A stretch of DNA of 64,000 nt from a virus: IMG/VR virus record IMGVR_UViG_3300030943_000007, positions 17,942 through 81,941 of that record. One strand, 5' to 3'. Of the stretch, positions 16,401-25,900 are shown piece after piece (position 1 is the stretch's first letter; the number at the start of each line of letters is the position of its first letter). The notes under the pieces are model-generated. The model was not told the origin of the DNA. It saw only the letters and a program-made list of their open reading frames with translations, and searched no databases. The position numbers and the translations under genes were made by a program.

Positions 16401-18189
16401 AGGCGAGCACCTTTCCGGAAACAGCTCCGGTGGTGTCCACATCAGTGGTCAAGCCCGCGAGCGCGGTGATCACGGTGGCGGGGGTTGCCGGGGCCCACTT
16501 GGTGCCGTTCCACGTCAGGACCTTGCCGGAGGCGATCCCGGTGGTGATCACGTCAGTGAGGGCTGCCAGCGTGGTGACTCCGGACGATGGCGTGGCGGGG
16601 GTCCACTTGCCGGTGGTGGAGTTCCACACCAAGACCTGACCGTTGGCCAGCCCGACGACAGTGACGTCCGTCTGGGTGGCAAGAGTGGTGGGGCCAGCTG
16701 CGCCGACGCCGGGGACCCACTGGATGCCGTTCCACTTCAGGACCTGCCCGGAGACGGGAGCGACCGTGGCGGTGTCGACGTCCTTGAGGTAGTCGAGCCC
16801 CAGTGTCACGGGGAAGACTCCCCCGGCCTGTGAGTAGGTCAGGACGTCCCCACCCAGCGCGGAGGCGAGGTGCACGTCCTTGAGCAGGGCGAAGGCGACG
16901 GTGGCCTGTGCTTCGCTGCCGGAGGAGATCGGGGTGGAGGAGGTGCCTCCCAGCGCCGAGCCTCCCATCTTGTCGAGCAGCCGGGTGAGCCGGAGCGCGA
17001 CCGTCTCGAACTTGGTCATCACGGTCAGCTCGTAGGTGACCTCGGTGTTGGAGTTGATCCCGATGCTGAGGCTGGAGACCTGCACGACCTCGGTCTGGTA
17101 CTCACCCGTGACGGGGTCCTTGTCGCCGTTCTCGACCGTGACCCAGTCGTTGATCCCGAAGTCGTCAAAGGGGATCCGACCCTCGCGGGCGACGATGGAG
17201 AGGGTCCGTCCCACCAGCTTGTTCTGGAACATCTCAAGGTTGGACTCAGCGACGGCTGCCGCTGCCGTTGCGGAGGTCTCGCTGCCACCCTCAGCCCAGC
17301 CCTCACGGATGTGCGGGGTGGCGTCGGAGGTGCCCACTGCGGTGGCCATGGAGCCGTCGGCAGCCGGGGTGTAGATGTGGTTGGCAATCGTCCGGGTGGA
17401 GGACTTGTAGGTGTGACTCTTCTGGTCTCCGCCGATGAAGAACTTGATCTCCGACTCCCGGTGGGAGCCGACGGAATCCTGCGAGATGAAGAGCCGGAAG
17501 CCCTCCATCATCGTGAACTCCCACCCGAAGGAGTCAGAGAACCTCTGGAGGAGGTCCAGAGGGGTCTCTCCGGGGCTAACGCTGACGTCCTGAAGGTCGG
17601 TCCACGGCTGACCCTTGGAGTCCGTGTACTCGTCAAATGTCAGGTCGAGGAACATGAGTCCCCCGCGACCCTGAATGTGGCCGATCAGCCACACCAGAGC
17701 AGTCGCTGCGTGCACCCCGAGGAAGTCCTTGGACACGAAGGCATCGGTCAGGGCCTCATCATCGAAGGCCAGCATCGGGACCATGACGCCCCACTGGAGG
17801 ACGGACAGGGTGCCCTGCCCAGCGATGGTGACCTGCTCACCGCCGTCCTCACCTGCGACGACGTCCTTCTCGACATCCTGCCCGAGCCACTCGCCCCGGA
17901 AGGCTCCGTTCTCGTAGACCTTCCACAGGTACTCACGGTCGAGGATCGTGCCCGCGATACCCGACGGCAGGGGCTCGGTCAGGACGGGAGCGCCCGCGTC
18001 AAGGGTGATCGACCCAGAGCCCTGCTCGGCGGAGGAGTCGCCGTAGGACATGTCCGAGAAGGTGTTGATCCGCGCGATGACGGTGGCCCAGTCGTCCGGG
18101 CTCAGGATCACGAACTCCCAGCCGGTGTTCTCCAGCGGGACCGGGGGCTTGACCGTGACCCAGACGGTGTTCGAGATGCGGATGGTCAT
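13477..18189 (-). CDS. Tail tip / receptor-binding fibre protein
   Basis: A 1,570-residue virion protein. Residues 1-400 look like a tail hub/baseplate domain. Residues 490-670 hold about five degenerate repeats of the type TTAL..LTDVDT.GVVSGKVLGFNGTKWVP. Residues ~950-1080 (NAFDGNSATYWHS through YRIYISASNGDNYQTIPEI) match an F5/8 type C (discoidin) domain. Two concanavalin-like regions fill ~1160-1340 and ~1350-1570. These are carbohydrate-binding folds typical of host-recognition proteins. Three copies of the dispersed palindrome lie in the KVLG repeats (14791, 16297, 16411). The start overlaps the previous stop by one base. Confidence 0.85.
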   Translation of the reverse strand: MTIRISNTVWVTVKPPVPLENTGWEFVILSPDDWATVIARINTFSDMSYGDSSAEQGSGSITLDAGAPVLTEPLPSGIAGTILDREYLWKVYENGAFRGEWLGQDVEKDVVAGEDGGEQVTIAGQGTLSVLQWGVMVPMLAFDDEALTDAFVSKDFLGVHAATALVWLIGHIQGRGGLMFLDLTFDEYTDSKGQPWTDLQDVSVSPGETPLDLLQRFSDSFGWEFTMMEGFRLFISQDSVGSHRESEIKFFIGGDQKSHTYKSSTRTIANHIYTPAADGSMATAVGTSDATPHIREGWAEGGSETSATAAAAVAESNLEMFQNKLVGRTLSIVAREGRIPFDDFGINDWVTVENGDKDPVTGEYQTEVVQVSSLSIGINSNTEVTYELTVMTKFETVALRLTRLLDKMGGSALGGTSSTPISSGSEAQATVAFALLKDVHLASALGGDVLTYSQAGGVFPVTLGLDYLKDVDTATVAPVSGQVLKWNGIQWVPGVGAAGPTTLATQTDVTVVGLANGQVLVWNSTTGKWTPATPSSGVTTLAALTDVITTGIASGKVLTWNGTKWAPATPATVITALAGLTTDVDTTGAVSGKVLAYNGTKWVPTTPTGGGTTALAGLTTDVDTSGVVSGKVLGFNGTKWVPVSQTGGGGALPIGGAVGDALRKNSVTDGDALWTSGGVFYENGYTPGKTYLPGQIMLRNGILWLCVTSNMTDPLNSGSASTTTGVDGTAFTRNNCASVDTTNHVVTLINNAGSAVASVISNETFIFATPLTLKWRGSTTTVADALAIGIVSSTQSATVATTVEALPSFYGVVWDVFNNLLKCYVAGVVLADTMALASDTNDDVWEIRYAATSISLYSSAGLLIKTWTVGNYAAMGATFRPAAGARTGGSAGVFKIYGSPVMPGTASDWVSVGKAVVGAPATVVQPVAIGDLVTASATGTQYTPTVVGVTAATVIDANPANQASNAFDGNSATYWHSTNAMPQWIAAQFSAIAKVVSVSIRIYTFSANRSPRDFMIQGSSDGTTWVDLTTYTGITWLIGQTQSFAVTTTTAYLHYRIYISASNGDNYQTIPEIVFTAAMPGATTLPVAATAGKVLTSDPTAATGMKWDTATGGGASTLDSLTDVATAGAVSGKVLGYTGTQWEPVTPSGGSGGSSDGMKAVWTKRLDASGMADLTGWTSRSGTWTSGGAYGVNQTSTLQDSWLEFNTDLGVKARAVQCTVRITADGTGLGVGFYSSGAWAAGGLGIGLQRAGAVSKIWWDRYGVGGSTFTMATSLALDTDYVLSVYQSVVLPTLFDVYVDHVYQVTITAAGAVNTGRVGLYSRTETGWIRNVTVWTGELSGSNPETPVVAPAAGIGDRRWNVPVGWTSFDEFNNASLDAAWVRVDKSGGTARAVWTEAADVLSVFNNGEDAASELHAMMRPLSGVGGSLIAGDAFVTHLSLNGSNGAYVMGGLVLADGVTSGAGTQLITLSFTNNGALSVDTRVMTNYQVAGAQSTTVGYPHGPLYERLVFLGGTTWRTDISPDGVSWVPGTTVSCAITPTHVGVHCSSWGSGIKGVSSYEFIRRVAGVT

Positions 18190-19103
18190 CAGGAGCCGTC
18201 CGTAACCAAGCGGAAGGAGACGCCCGGGGGGACAGCCTCGACGGGGATCTGGACTTCGATCACGGTGTGCTGCATGTCCATCTCACCCGAGAGCATGTCC
18301 ATCTGCCGGGCGGCTGTGTAGGCGTTCACGGTCGGGGGGAAGGTCTGCCACGACGTGACGCTGAGCGGATCCCACTCCACACCATTCCTCCACTCCAGCG
18401 ATCCGGCGTACTGACTCTGAAGATCGCCAAAGCCGAAGCCGAAGATTCGGATGCCGTCCCCCGCCCTGCCGTTGTCGGGAGTGACGAACCAGATCCGGGG
18501 GTCAGGGGTGCCTGTGTTGACGTCTCCCTCGTGGACGTACTCGACCGCGACCGACCTGCGGGTGACCTCCACGCCATGGTTGTAGTTGACGTACTCCTGT
18601 GCGACATCCTCGTGGACCTGCTCGATGCCGAAGTTCTGGAAAACGTACTCAGCGTCTGAGCCGACCATGGCCGGGTCGATGCCGAAGTTGGAGTACACGT
18701 AGGAGCAGGCAGCTCCGACCACTGTGTTGATGCCGAAGGACCAGATCGGGCTCCACACAGTCCACGCGGTGGTGCCGGTCTGGGCAGCTCGGGCTCGCCA
18801 GTAGTAGTTGGTCAGGTTGACCAGACCGGACGCCAGCGCCGTCACGAAGCCGTCCGGCTTGTTGGTGAGGGTCACATCCACCACGGGGGAGGAGAAGGTG
18901 TTCTCTGTCGCCACCTGAATCTGCACGTCGGTGTTGCTGGCGTCGGAGGAGGAGACCAGCACCTTCAGGGTGACCGTGGTGGTCGGGCTGGTGGTGGTAT
19001 CGGATGGCTCGATCTGGGAGACGGCCCACGCGGACACGGCAACAGTCGCTACGCCAGTGAGCTTGCGTAGCGCTCCGGTTCCTCCGGTGTCCAAGAAGGC
19101 CAT
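18189..19103 (-). CDS. Minor tail protein with fibronectin-like and IPT-like regions
   Basis: A 304-residue protein. After MAFLDTGGTGALRK, residues 30-125 resemble a fibronectin type III fold (LVNLTNYYWRARAAQTG). Residues 130-195 repeat an EYVF.NFGI / EYVNYNHGV / EYVHEGDV motif. Residues 200-250 (PRIWFVTPDNGRAGDGIRIFGFGFGD) resemble an IPT/TIG domain. It lies directly before the tail tip gene and is likely part of the distal tail. Confidence 0.7.
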   Translation of the reverse strand: MAFLDTGGTGALRKLTGVATVAVSAWAVSQIEPSDTTTSPTTTVTLKVLVSSSDASNTDVQIQVATENTFSSPVVDVTLTNKPDGFVTALASGLVNLTNYYWRARAAQTGTTAWTVWSPIWSFGINTVVGAACSYVYSNFGIDPAMVGSDAEYVFQNFGIEQVHEDVAQEYVNYNHGVEVTRRSVAVEYVHEGDVNTGTPDPRIWFVTPDNGRAGDGIRIFGFGFGDLQSQYAGSLEWRNGVEWDPLSVTSWQTFPPTVNAYTAARQMDMLSGEMDMQHTVIEVQIPVEAVPPGVSFRLVTDGS

Positions 19104-19113
19104 GGTCCGACTC

Positions 19114-19524
19114 CTACTGCTGGGTGATGGTCAGGCCCCCGGCGACGATGCGGGGGACATCCCCTGCACCGCTCACGGCGACGGTGGCGGTCAGGGGTCC
19201 TGCATATGTCAGGACTCCTCCTGCTGAGTTGTCGAAGGCTGCCCAGTGGGTCAGGCTGGCCTGCGAGTAGACCCCTGTGGCCGTGGCGAAGACGATGTCG
19301 GTGGCGTTGGTCACCGAGACCGCCGACCCACCGATGGTGCCCCAGAGGGCGATGTCGTTGGTCACGGCCTTGCGGGCGTACCCACCTGTGGAGGTCGGCT
19401 CGACACCGGCTCCTTCGGGGTCGCCGTTGAAGAGGGCGAAGTACAGGGTGGGCAGGGCGACGGCGCTCTTGTCTGCCCCGAAGTGGGAGCGGAGCGAGAT
19501 GTTGCGGGCGTTCACAGTGGACAT
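19114..19524 (-). CDS. Minor tail protein
   Basis: A 136-residue beta-rich protein (MSTVNARNISLRSHFGADKSAVALPTLYFALFNGDP) resembling small tail proteins of actinophages that open with a TLYFALFNGDP-type strand. No enzymatic motif is visible. It lies between the three tandem paralogues and the fibronectin-like gene. Confidence 0.7.
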   Translation of the reverse strand: MSTVNARNISLRSHFGADKSAVALPTLYFALFNGDPEGAGVEPTSTGGYARKAVTNDIALWGTIGGSAVSVTNATDIVFATATGVYSQASLTHWAAFDNSAGGVLTYAGPLTATVAVSGAGDVPRIVAGGLTITQQ

Positions 19525-19527
19525 CGG

Positions 19528-20331
19528 TCAGCTCCAAGACTCTGCTTCGGCATACAGGCGGAACGTGTGCAGTCCCAGCTGTGCGTTGGATGGGGTGATC
19601 CTCCGGAGGGTGAGGACCCCGGAGATGGCTCCGGGTCCGATGGCTCCGATGGTCTGCTGGGCAAGGAACAGGGTGTCCTTCGCGATGATGTGCTCCAGCT
19701 GGGCCGACGGAGTGGAGTCTGTCGGGGACTCCATGGCCACCACGACGTTGCGCGCCGTCAGCAGGGTGGAGGTGTTCTTCACCCGGAAGTAGCGGTCATC
19801 GGTCGAGGACCTCGGGACGTTGCCCCAGTCGAAGTTGGAGGGGGAGACCCGCTCGTCTCCGAAGGCGCTCCACAGGATCAACTGGTCAAGGCTCTGACCC
19901 ACCGTGTTCTCTCCGTACAGGTGAAGTGCGGTGAGGCTCCCGGGAGCTGTGAACTTCACAGCCTTGATGCCCAGCTTGGTGGTGCTGGAGTATGCGCGGT
20001 AGTCCGGGCTGATGGTGGAGCCGCCGCCAGCGGTGGACACTCCAGTGACCCACGTGCCGTCCACCCCATTGGTGGAGTCGACCGAGGTCTTCACCCCGAT
20101 CACGCCTCCTGAGGACCGCAGGAAGTAGCCGTCGAGGTCACGCTTCTGCGGGAAGATGACGATCAGCTCGTCGCCTCCGGACACAGCCGTCTGCACGGTC
20201 TCGTTGTTCAGGTTCACCAGATCGGCTGCGGACAGCTGCGAGAGGGTGTCGCCGGACAACCGGTAGACCTGTGTGCCGTCCTTGTCGATGGCCATCCGCC
20301 ACGAGGTGGCATCGGGGTAGTTACCGGCCAT
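19528..20331 (-). CDS. Minor tail protein, paralogue 3 of 3
   Basis: A 267-residue protein opening MAGNYPDATSWRMAIDKDGTQVYR. Shared blocks with the next two upstream genes include (L/I)IVIFP.KRDLDG(Y/F), DSTNGVDGTW, LYGE.T.GQSLD, DERVSPSNFDWGNVPR and PG(A)ISGVLTLRRITPSNAQLG. The three genes form a tandem family whose DNA has diverged. The role is probably a tail-tip or fibre component. This copy is the shortest. Confidence 0.75.
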   Translation of the reverse strand: MAGNYPDATSWRMAIDKDGTQVYRLSGDTLSQLSAADLVNLNNETVQTAVSGGDELIVIFPQKRDLDGYFLRSSGGVIGVKTSVDSTNGVDGTWVTGVSTAGGGSTISPDYRAYSSTTKLGIKAVKFTAPGSLTALHLYGENTVGQSLDQLILWSAFGDERVSPSNFDWGNVPRSSTDDRYFRVKNTSTLLTARNVVVAMESPTDSTPSAQLEHIIAKDTLFLAQQTIGAIGPGAISGVLTLRRITPSNAQLGLHTFRLYAEAESWS

Positions 20332-20343
20332 AGCCGTCTCCTG

Positions 20344-21198
20344 TCAGGCCCATGACTGGGCCTCCGAGAACACCCGGAAGGATCCGGCACCCAGCTGGGC
20401 ATTGGCGGGGGTGAGCCTCCGGAGGGTGAGGATGCCAGAGACTGCGCCGGGGGCCAGCGTGGAGATCGTCTGCTGCGCCGTGTAGGACCCTCCGTTGAGG
20501 GACAGGGCGTGCTGGCCCGGTACCGACGGGCTCTGGTTGGTCAGCACCTCCATGGCCACCCGGACGTTGGTCGCCGTCTTGGTGGGGGACATGTTCTTGA
20601 TCCGGAACTGCCGGGTGTCCGAAGAGTTGCGGGGCACATCACCCCAGTCGAACCACGAGGGAGAGACCCGCTCGTCGAGGGTGGGGTGCCACACGAGGAG
20701 GCGGTCCAGCGTCTGACCTGCGGTGATCTCTCCGTAGATGTGGATGGCCATCAGGGCGGAGGCTCCGGCGAACTTCACTGCTTGAATGCCCAGCTTGGTG
20801 GTGCTGACAGCTTCGCGGTAGTCCGGAGCCACCTTGGCGTTGCCGTCGCTGAACGTTCCGATGGCGAAGGTGCCTGCGGTGGTCCATGTCCCATCCACCC
20901 CATTGGTGGAGTCGACTGAGGTTGTGACCGTGGCGGTGCCTCCTCCGAGACCTCCCGTCCTGCCCTTACCGAAGAAGGCGTCGAGATCCCGCTTCTCCGG
21001 GAAGATGAGGACGACCTCCCCGTAATCGAACATGCCGAAGGCAGTCAAGACGGCATCCCCGGTGGCCTCGTTGTTCAGGTTCACCAAGTCGGTCCCGCTG
21101 AGGGGTGTGACCACCCCGCGCACGACGCGGTAGCCCTGAGTGCCGTCCGTGTCGTATCCCATGCGCCATGACGGCGCGTTCGGGTAGTTACCTGCCAT
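20344..21198 (-). CDS. Minor tail protein, paralogue 2 of 3
   Basis: A 284-residue protein opening MAGNYPNAPSWRMGYDTDGTQGYR. It carries the family blocks VVLIFPEKRDLDAFF, DSTNGVDGTWTT, IHIYGEITAGQTLDRLLVWHPTLDERVSPSWFDWGDVPRNSSDTRQFRIKN, and LRRLTPANAQLGAGSFRVFSEAQSWA. It is closest to paralogue 1 in the central HPTLDER block. Nothing suggests inactivation. Confidence 0.75.
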   Translation of the reverse strand: MAGNYPNAPSWRMGYDTDGTQGYRVVRGVVTPLSGTDLVNLNNEATGDAVLTAFGMFDYGEVVLIFPEKRDLDAFFGKGRTGGLGGGTATVTTSVDSTNGVDGTWTTAGTFAIGTFSDGNAKVAPDYREAVSTTKLGIQAVKFAGASALMAIHIYGEITAGQTLDRLLVWHPTLDERVSPSWFDWGDVPRNSSDTRQFRIKNMSPTKTATNVRVAMEVLTNQSPSVPGQHALSLNGGSYTAQQTISTLAPGAVSGILTLRRLTPANAQLGAGSFRVFSEAQSWA

Positions 21199-21204
21199 GG
21201 CTCA

Positions 21205-22056
21205 TCAGCTCCACGTCGCTGCTTCGGCGAACACCCGGAAGGCGCTGAGACTCAGCTGTGCGTTGGCGGGGGTGATCCTGCGGAGGGTGAGGACGTCGGA
21301 GAGGGCTCCGGGGGCCAGCGTGGCGATGGTCTGCTGTGGCAGGTAGGACCCGCCGCCGATGGACAAGGTGTGCTGTGCCGGTACCGAGGGGGATCCATCG
21401 GTCAAGGACTCCATGGCCACCCGGACGGTGTTCGCCGTCTTCGCTGCGGCGAGGTTCTTCACCCGGAAGGTGCGGGAGGCAGAGGTGTTACGGGGGACGT
21501 TGCCCCAGTCGAAGTACGCCGGGGTGATGCGCTCATCAAGGGTGGGGTGCCACAGCGCGAGCCGGTCGATGCTCTGGCCTGCGGAAATCTCACCGTAGAG
21601 GTGGACAGCTGCGGGGTTGAACCCAGTGCCCAGCCCAGCTCCTGCGGAGATCCGGACGCCCCGGATCCCGAGGGCTGTGGCCGACTGAGCGTGGAGCCGG
21701 TAGTTCGGTACAACCGCCTCGACCACGCTGTAGGTGCCGCCGAGGTTCGTCCACGTGCCATCGGACCCGTTCGTGGTGTTCGTCGAGGTCTGCACCTGCG
21801 CGCTGAAGTTGTCCCTGTCACTGCCCGTGATCCAGTATCCGTCGAGGTCTCTCTTTTCAGGAAACAGGAGGATCAGGTACCCAGCCTGATTCTGGCTGAT
21901 GCCGATGTTGATGTAGTCGTCAGCTTCGTTGTTGATCGTGATGAGATTGGCGTTGGTCAGCTGCGTCAGAACGCCGGAGTTCATCTTGAAGCCCTGCGTG
22001 CCGTCGCGGTCGTATGCCATGCGCCACGAGGGCACGTCGGCGTAGTTGCCTGCCAT
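21205..22056 (-). CDS. Minor tail protein, paralogue 1 of 3
   Basis: A 283-residue protein starting MAGNYADVPSWRMAYDRDGTQGFK at ATG 22056; the open frame above it is read-through from the Dit-like gene's shadow. It shares all family blocks with the two downstream genes (LLFPEKRDLDGYW, GEISAGQSIDRLALWHPTLDERITPAYFDWGNVPRNT, LRRITPANAQLSLSAFRVFAEAATWS). The conserved ends and variable middle suggest a common scaffold with different binding surfaces. Confidence 0.75.
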   Translation of the reverse strand: MAGNYADVPSWRMAYDRDGTQGFKMNSGVLTQLTNANLITINNEADDYINIGISQNQAGYLILLFPEKRDLDGYWITGSDRDNFSAQVQTSTNTTNGSDGTWTNLGGTYSVVEAVVPNYRLHAQSATALGIRGVRISAGAGLGTGFNPAAVHLYGEISAGQSIDRLALWHPTLDERITPAYFDWGNVPRNTSASRTFRVKNLAAAKTANTVRVAMESLTDGSPSVPAQHTLSIGGGSYLPQQTIATLAPGALSDVLTLRRITPANAQLSLSAFRVFAEAATWS

Positions 22057-22066
22057 GTCGGATCTC

Positions 22067-22906
22067 CTAGTCGAAGTACGCGGGACGCCACTTGATGATT
22101 GCCTGACCGGAGCCAGCATCCCGGGTCAGTGTCACAATGTTGCTTCCGGAGGCGAGTCCGAACCATTGCCGCATACCCGAACGCGTGACCGCTCCAATCA
22201 GGTTCGCCCCGTCGGAATCGCGTCTTGCAGACATCTTGTCCACGTCCAAGGTCACTGTATCGGCAATAGCGACCGAAGACCCCAACTTGACCCAGTTCTG
22301 GGGGGCGAATGTTGCATTGGTGAGGACCGGGTTGGTCAGCTGACCCTCGAAGTCCATCGTGATCTTGTGGGTGCGCGCGTCCCCGGGGTTGGCGATCACG
22401 ACCGTCTCCCCCGCCTCGACCACGGTGGTCTGCTCCTCACCGAAGAACAGGCCCTCCAGCATGAGCAGGTCGACGGAGAAGGTGGCGTGCGCGTTGCCCT
22501 GCATGGTGGGGGCCATGACCCCGGTGTTCTCCACCAGTGCGGAGGCGGACATGACCTCGAAGGTGTCCGGATCGATCCAGCGCTTGGTCAACGTGAAGGG
22601 CATCGAGTCGTCCCTCCAGAAGAGCTGGCGCAGGGCCCTCCAGTTCTTCTGGAACTCCAGCTCGGTGCTGCGGGCCGTAGGAGCCCCGCCGTCAGCCGTG
22701 GAGCCCTGTACCCACATGGACAGCGACAAGGCCTTGGAATCGATGGTCTTGGCCTTGTGGAAGGTGCCCGGGTAGTAGGCGAGGTTCACGTTGGAGCCCC
22801 GGAAGTTGGCGACGCCGCTGCGGCCTGTGAGGGTGCGGATGTTCCATGCGAAGTTCTGGATCGAGACGCCGTCCACATCCCAGTAGACCGGGGTCGTGTT
22901 GGTCAC
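22067..22906 (-). CDS. Distal tail (Dit-like) protein
   Basis: A 279-residue protein directly after the tape measure gene, the standard place of Dit. The N-terminal half (NTTPVYWDVDGVSIQNFAWNIRTLTGRSGVANFRGSN) and the C-terminal galectin-like half (HKITMDFEGQLTNPVLTN ... IKWRPAYFD) fit Dit proteins. It overlaps the tape measure stop by 4 bases. It would form the hub ring joining the tail tube to the tip. Confidence 0.8.
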   Translation of the reverse strand: MTNTTPVYWDVDGVSIQNFAWNIRTLTGRSGVANFRGSNVNLAYYPGTFHKAKTIDSKALSLSMWVQGSTADGGAPTARSTELEFQKNWRALRQLFWRDDSMPFTLTKRWIDPDTFEVMSASALVENTGVMAPTMQGNAHATFSVDLLMLEGLFFGEEQTTVVEAGETVVIANPGDARTHKITMDFEGQLTNPVLTNATFAPQNWVKLGSSVAIADTVTLDVDKMSARRDSDGANLIGAVTRSGMRQWFGLASGSNIVTLTRDAGSGQAIIKWRPAYFD

Positions 22907-25900
22907 TTGAAGTCACCTGCGTTCAGTCCGAGATGGGCGAGCTGCTGGGTCTTGGTCGTCAGCGAGTTGGTCGCACGCTCAGGCACCGGGTTCTGGATGA
23001 TGACGTCGCCGAAGGTCACGCTGTTGACCGTGGTGTTGCCACCGCCCCCGAAACTCGGGCCCCTGCCGCCACCGGGTGAGTTGGTGGGTGCCATGGTCGG
23101 CACGAGACCGCCACCGTTGAAGACCAGCTGGCTGCCACCGTCCTTGGGCTTGCGCGAGGAGCTGGCGGCTGCCGCGAGCAGCTGGGCGTAGGACATGACG
23201 CCCGAGTTGAGCTTGACGAGGTTGTCGATCCCGACCCTGTCGACGATGCCCTTGCGGACGACGAACTCACCGGGAGTGAGTCGTGCTGCCACGGTGTCGC
23301 TGTTGCCATGTCCGGGGACGCCGCCACCACCCGCACGGTGGATCTCTCCGCCGTTGTGGGGCGTCTGGGTACCGTCGCCATGCCCTGCACCGAACCCTGC
23401 TCCGGCGTTGCCCCAGAAGTCCGTCCACCACTTGCCAATGGTGTTCTTGACGCCGTCCCACCAACGGCCCCACGCGGTGCTCACACTGTCGACGAAGTCG
23501 GTGGCGATCTTGGCCAGATCCCTGCCGAAGCCGGGGAGCGTCACGTTCCAGAACTTGTCCCACATGGGACCAATGCCGGAGACCCACTTCTGGATCTGCG
23601 CCTTGGCGTTGGCCAGCCACTTCGGGAAGGTGACTGCCCAGAAGTTGTTCCACGCTGGGCCGATGCTGGAGATCCACGAGCGGACGGCAGCCGACGCGCT
23701 GGAGATCCACGCGGGGAAGGTGACCGTCCAGAAGGTGGTCCATGCCACCCCGATACCTGCGAACCACTGGGTGACGGCTGCGGATGCCTGCGTGACCCAC
23801 AGCGGGAAGGTGACCGTCCAGAAGGTGGTCCACGCCGCTCCGATGCCTGCGAACCACTGACCCACTGCCAGCGTGGCGCTGGTGACCCACTTCGGGAAGG
23901 TCTCGGTCCAGAAGGTGGTCCATGCCGGGCCGATGCCCTCGAACCACTTGACGGTGGCTCCCAAGGCGTACCCCGCCCAGTAGGGGAACGTCTTGGTCCA
24001 GAAGTCGGTCCACGAGGTGCCAAGGTCGTCGAACCACTTGGTGGCCCCAGCGCCGAGGTCGTTCCAGAACTTGGGGACCTGCACCCCCCAGTACTCATCC
24101 CACAGCTTGCCGAAGTCGCCGAACCACTTGCTGATGCCCCCGGTGAGGTCGTTCCAGAACTTGGGGACCTGCACCCCCCAGTACTCATCCCACAGCTTGC
24201 CGAAGTCGCCGAACCACTTGCTGATGCCCCCGGTGAGGTCGTTCCACCACTTGGGGAGGGTGGTGCCCCAGAACTCGTTCCACCCCTTGACGAAGTCGGT
24301 GAAGAACTGGTCGATGTCCTCCTTGGCGGAGCCGAAGAATCCCACGAGGGCTCCGATGAGCCCACCGATGATCGCGCCGGGGACTGCCCCGATGCCACCG
24401 AACAGCAGGCCGACAGAGCCACCGATGCCTGCGCCTGTGGCTGCCCCGGAGAGGGTGTTGCCTCCGAGCCGCTGGCCGGATCCGTCCTTGCCCTCGGGGG
24501 CGTTGTTCGAGATGACGTCGCCCACGATGGTGCCCAGAATCGACGCGATGGCCGCGAGCGGGCCACCTGCACCCTTCAGGATCGACGCGAACCCCTTGAG
24601 GCTACCGAACCCCTTGATCAGGGTGGAGAAGCCCTTCAGACCTCCCCCGGAGAGGAGGACCTTGAAGCCATCGAGCAGGCTGCCTAGCCACTTGAAGCCC
24701 TTCAGCCCACTGAGGAGCTTGGGCAGCCCCTTGAACAGGCCGAACAGCTTGCCGAGCTTTCCGAAAAGGAACTTGGCTCCGTCGGCGATCCCATAGAACA
24801 TCGCCTTGATGAAGCTGAGTCCGGTGTACCGCTTCCCGGTGATGCCGAAGAGCTTCATCAGGACGGTCTTCAGCGACTCGAAGAACTTGAGGATGCCACC
24901 GGTCTTGTAGAGCTTGATCAGCCACCCGATGAGGTTCTCAAGGCCGGTGAACTTGGCCACGAAGGACATGGCTCCGATAGCTGCGGCGGCTCCGATGAGC
25001 ATCTGGAGGACGGGGCCGATGACTGGCATCTTGATGACGGTCAGCAGGATGTCGAGGAGCCCGTTCAGGGTGTCGAAGAAGACCGCAGTGCCGGGGCCAT
25101 CCACCAGTGTGGTGATCAGGTCGACGATCTTGATCAGCGAGTCCACGAACTTGGGGCCAATGTTGGCCTTGCTCAGGGCATCGAACAGTGACGCCAGCTT
25201 GGGACCAAGATCGTCGGTGATCTTCTTGAAGATCTCCGTCATCTGCTTGATGTTCTTCGGGTCGGCAGCCTGCTTGCCGAACCACTTGAAGAAGGTGCCG
25301 AACATCCGGGAGATCTCGGACAGGAGGGGCTTGATGTCCTCAAGCCATTTCTTGAAAGGAGATCCCTTCTTGGTGGCTGCCTCGGAGGACGCCAGCCAGC
25401 CCTCGGTGGTCTTCTGGATACCGTCGGTGATCCAACCACCGAACGCCTCCGCCGCCTTGGCGAAGTTGAACAGGGTCTTGGCGATGTTCTTGATGATCTG
25501 CCACCACTGGCGCAGCGTCCCGAGGACACCCTTCGACCCGGTCTCCTTGTCACCCATCAGCCACTTGCTGAGGGACCCGCTCTTGCGGGCCTCCTTGACC
25601 ATGGCCGCGATGTTCTCGGCACCCTTCTTGAACCCCTTGGCGAGTTCGATCAGGAATGGCATCGCGATGACGGTGAGGTCCTTGAAGACGCCCCACAGGA
25701 CGTTCAGCCCGCCACCGATGGCGTGGATCAGAGGGACGTTCTGCTTGCCCAGCAGGATCAGGTCGCTCTTCCACTCCGGGGAGGAGATCATCCCGATGAA
25801 CTCGTGGGCGACGTCGCCGAGCGCACCTGCGGTGTCAGACAGCAGGCTCTGGATGGTGGGCAGCATCGAGCGCAGCTTGCCGGTGTCGTTGACGATCTTG

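Noticed and set aside
16261-16740. Repeated segments resembling a CRISPR-like or tandem DNA array
   Set aside because: They are degenerate protein repeats (SGKVLGFNGTKWVP type) in the tail tip gene, without spacers or conserved DNA repeats.
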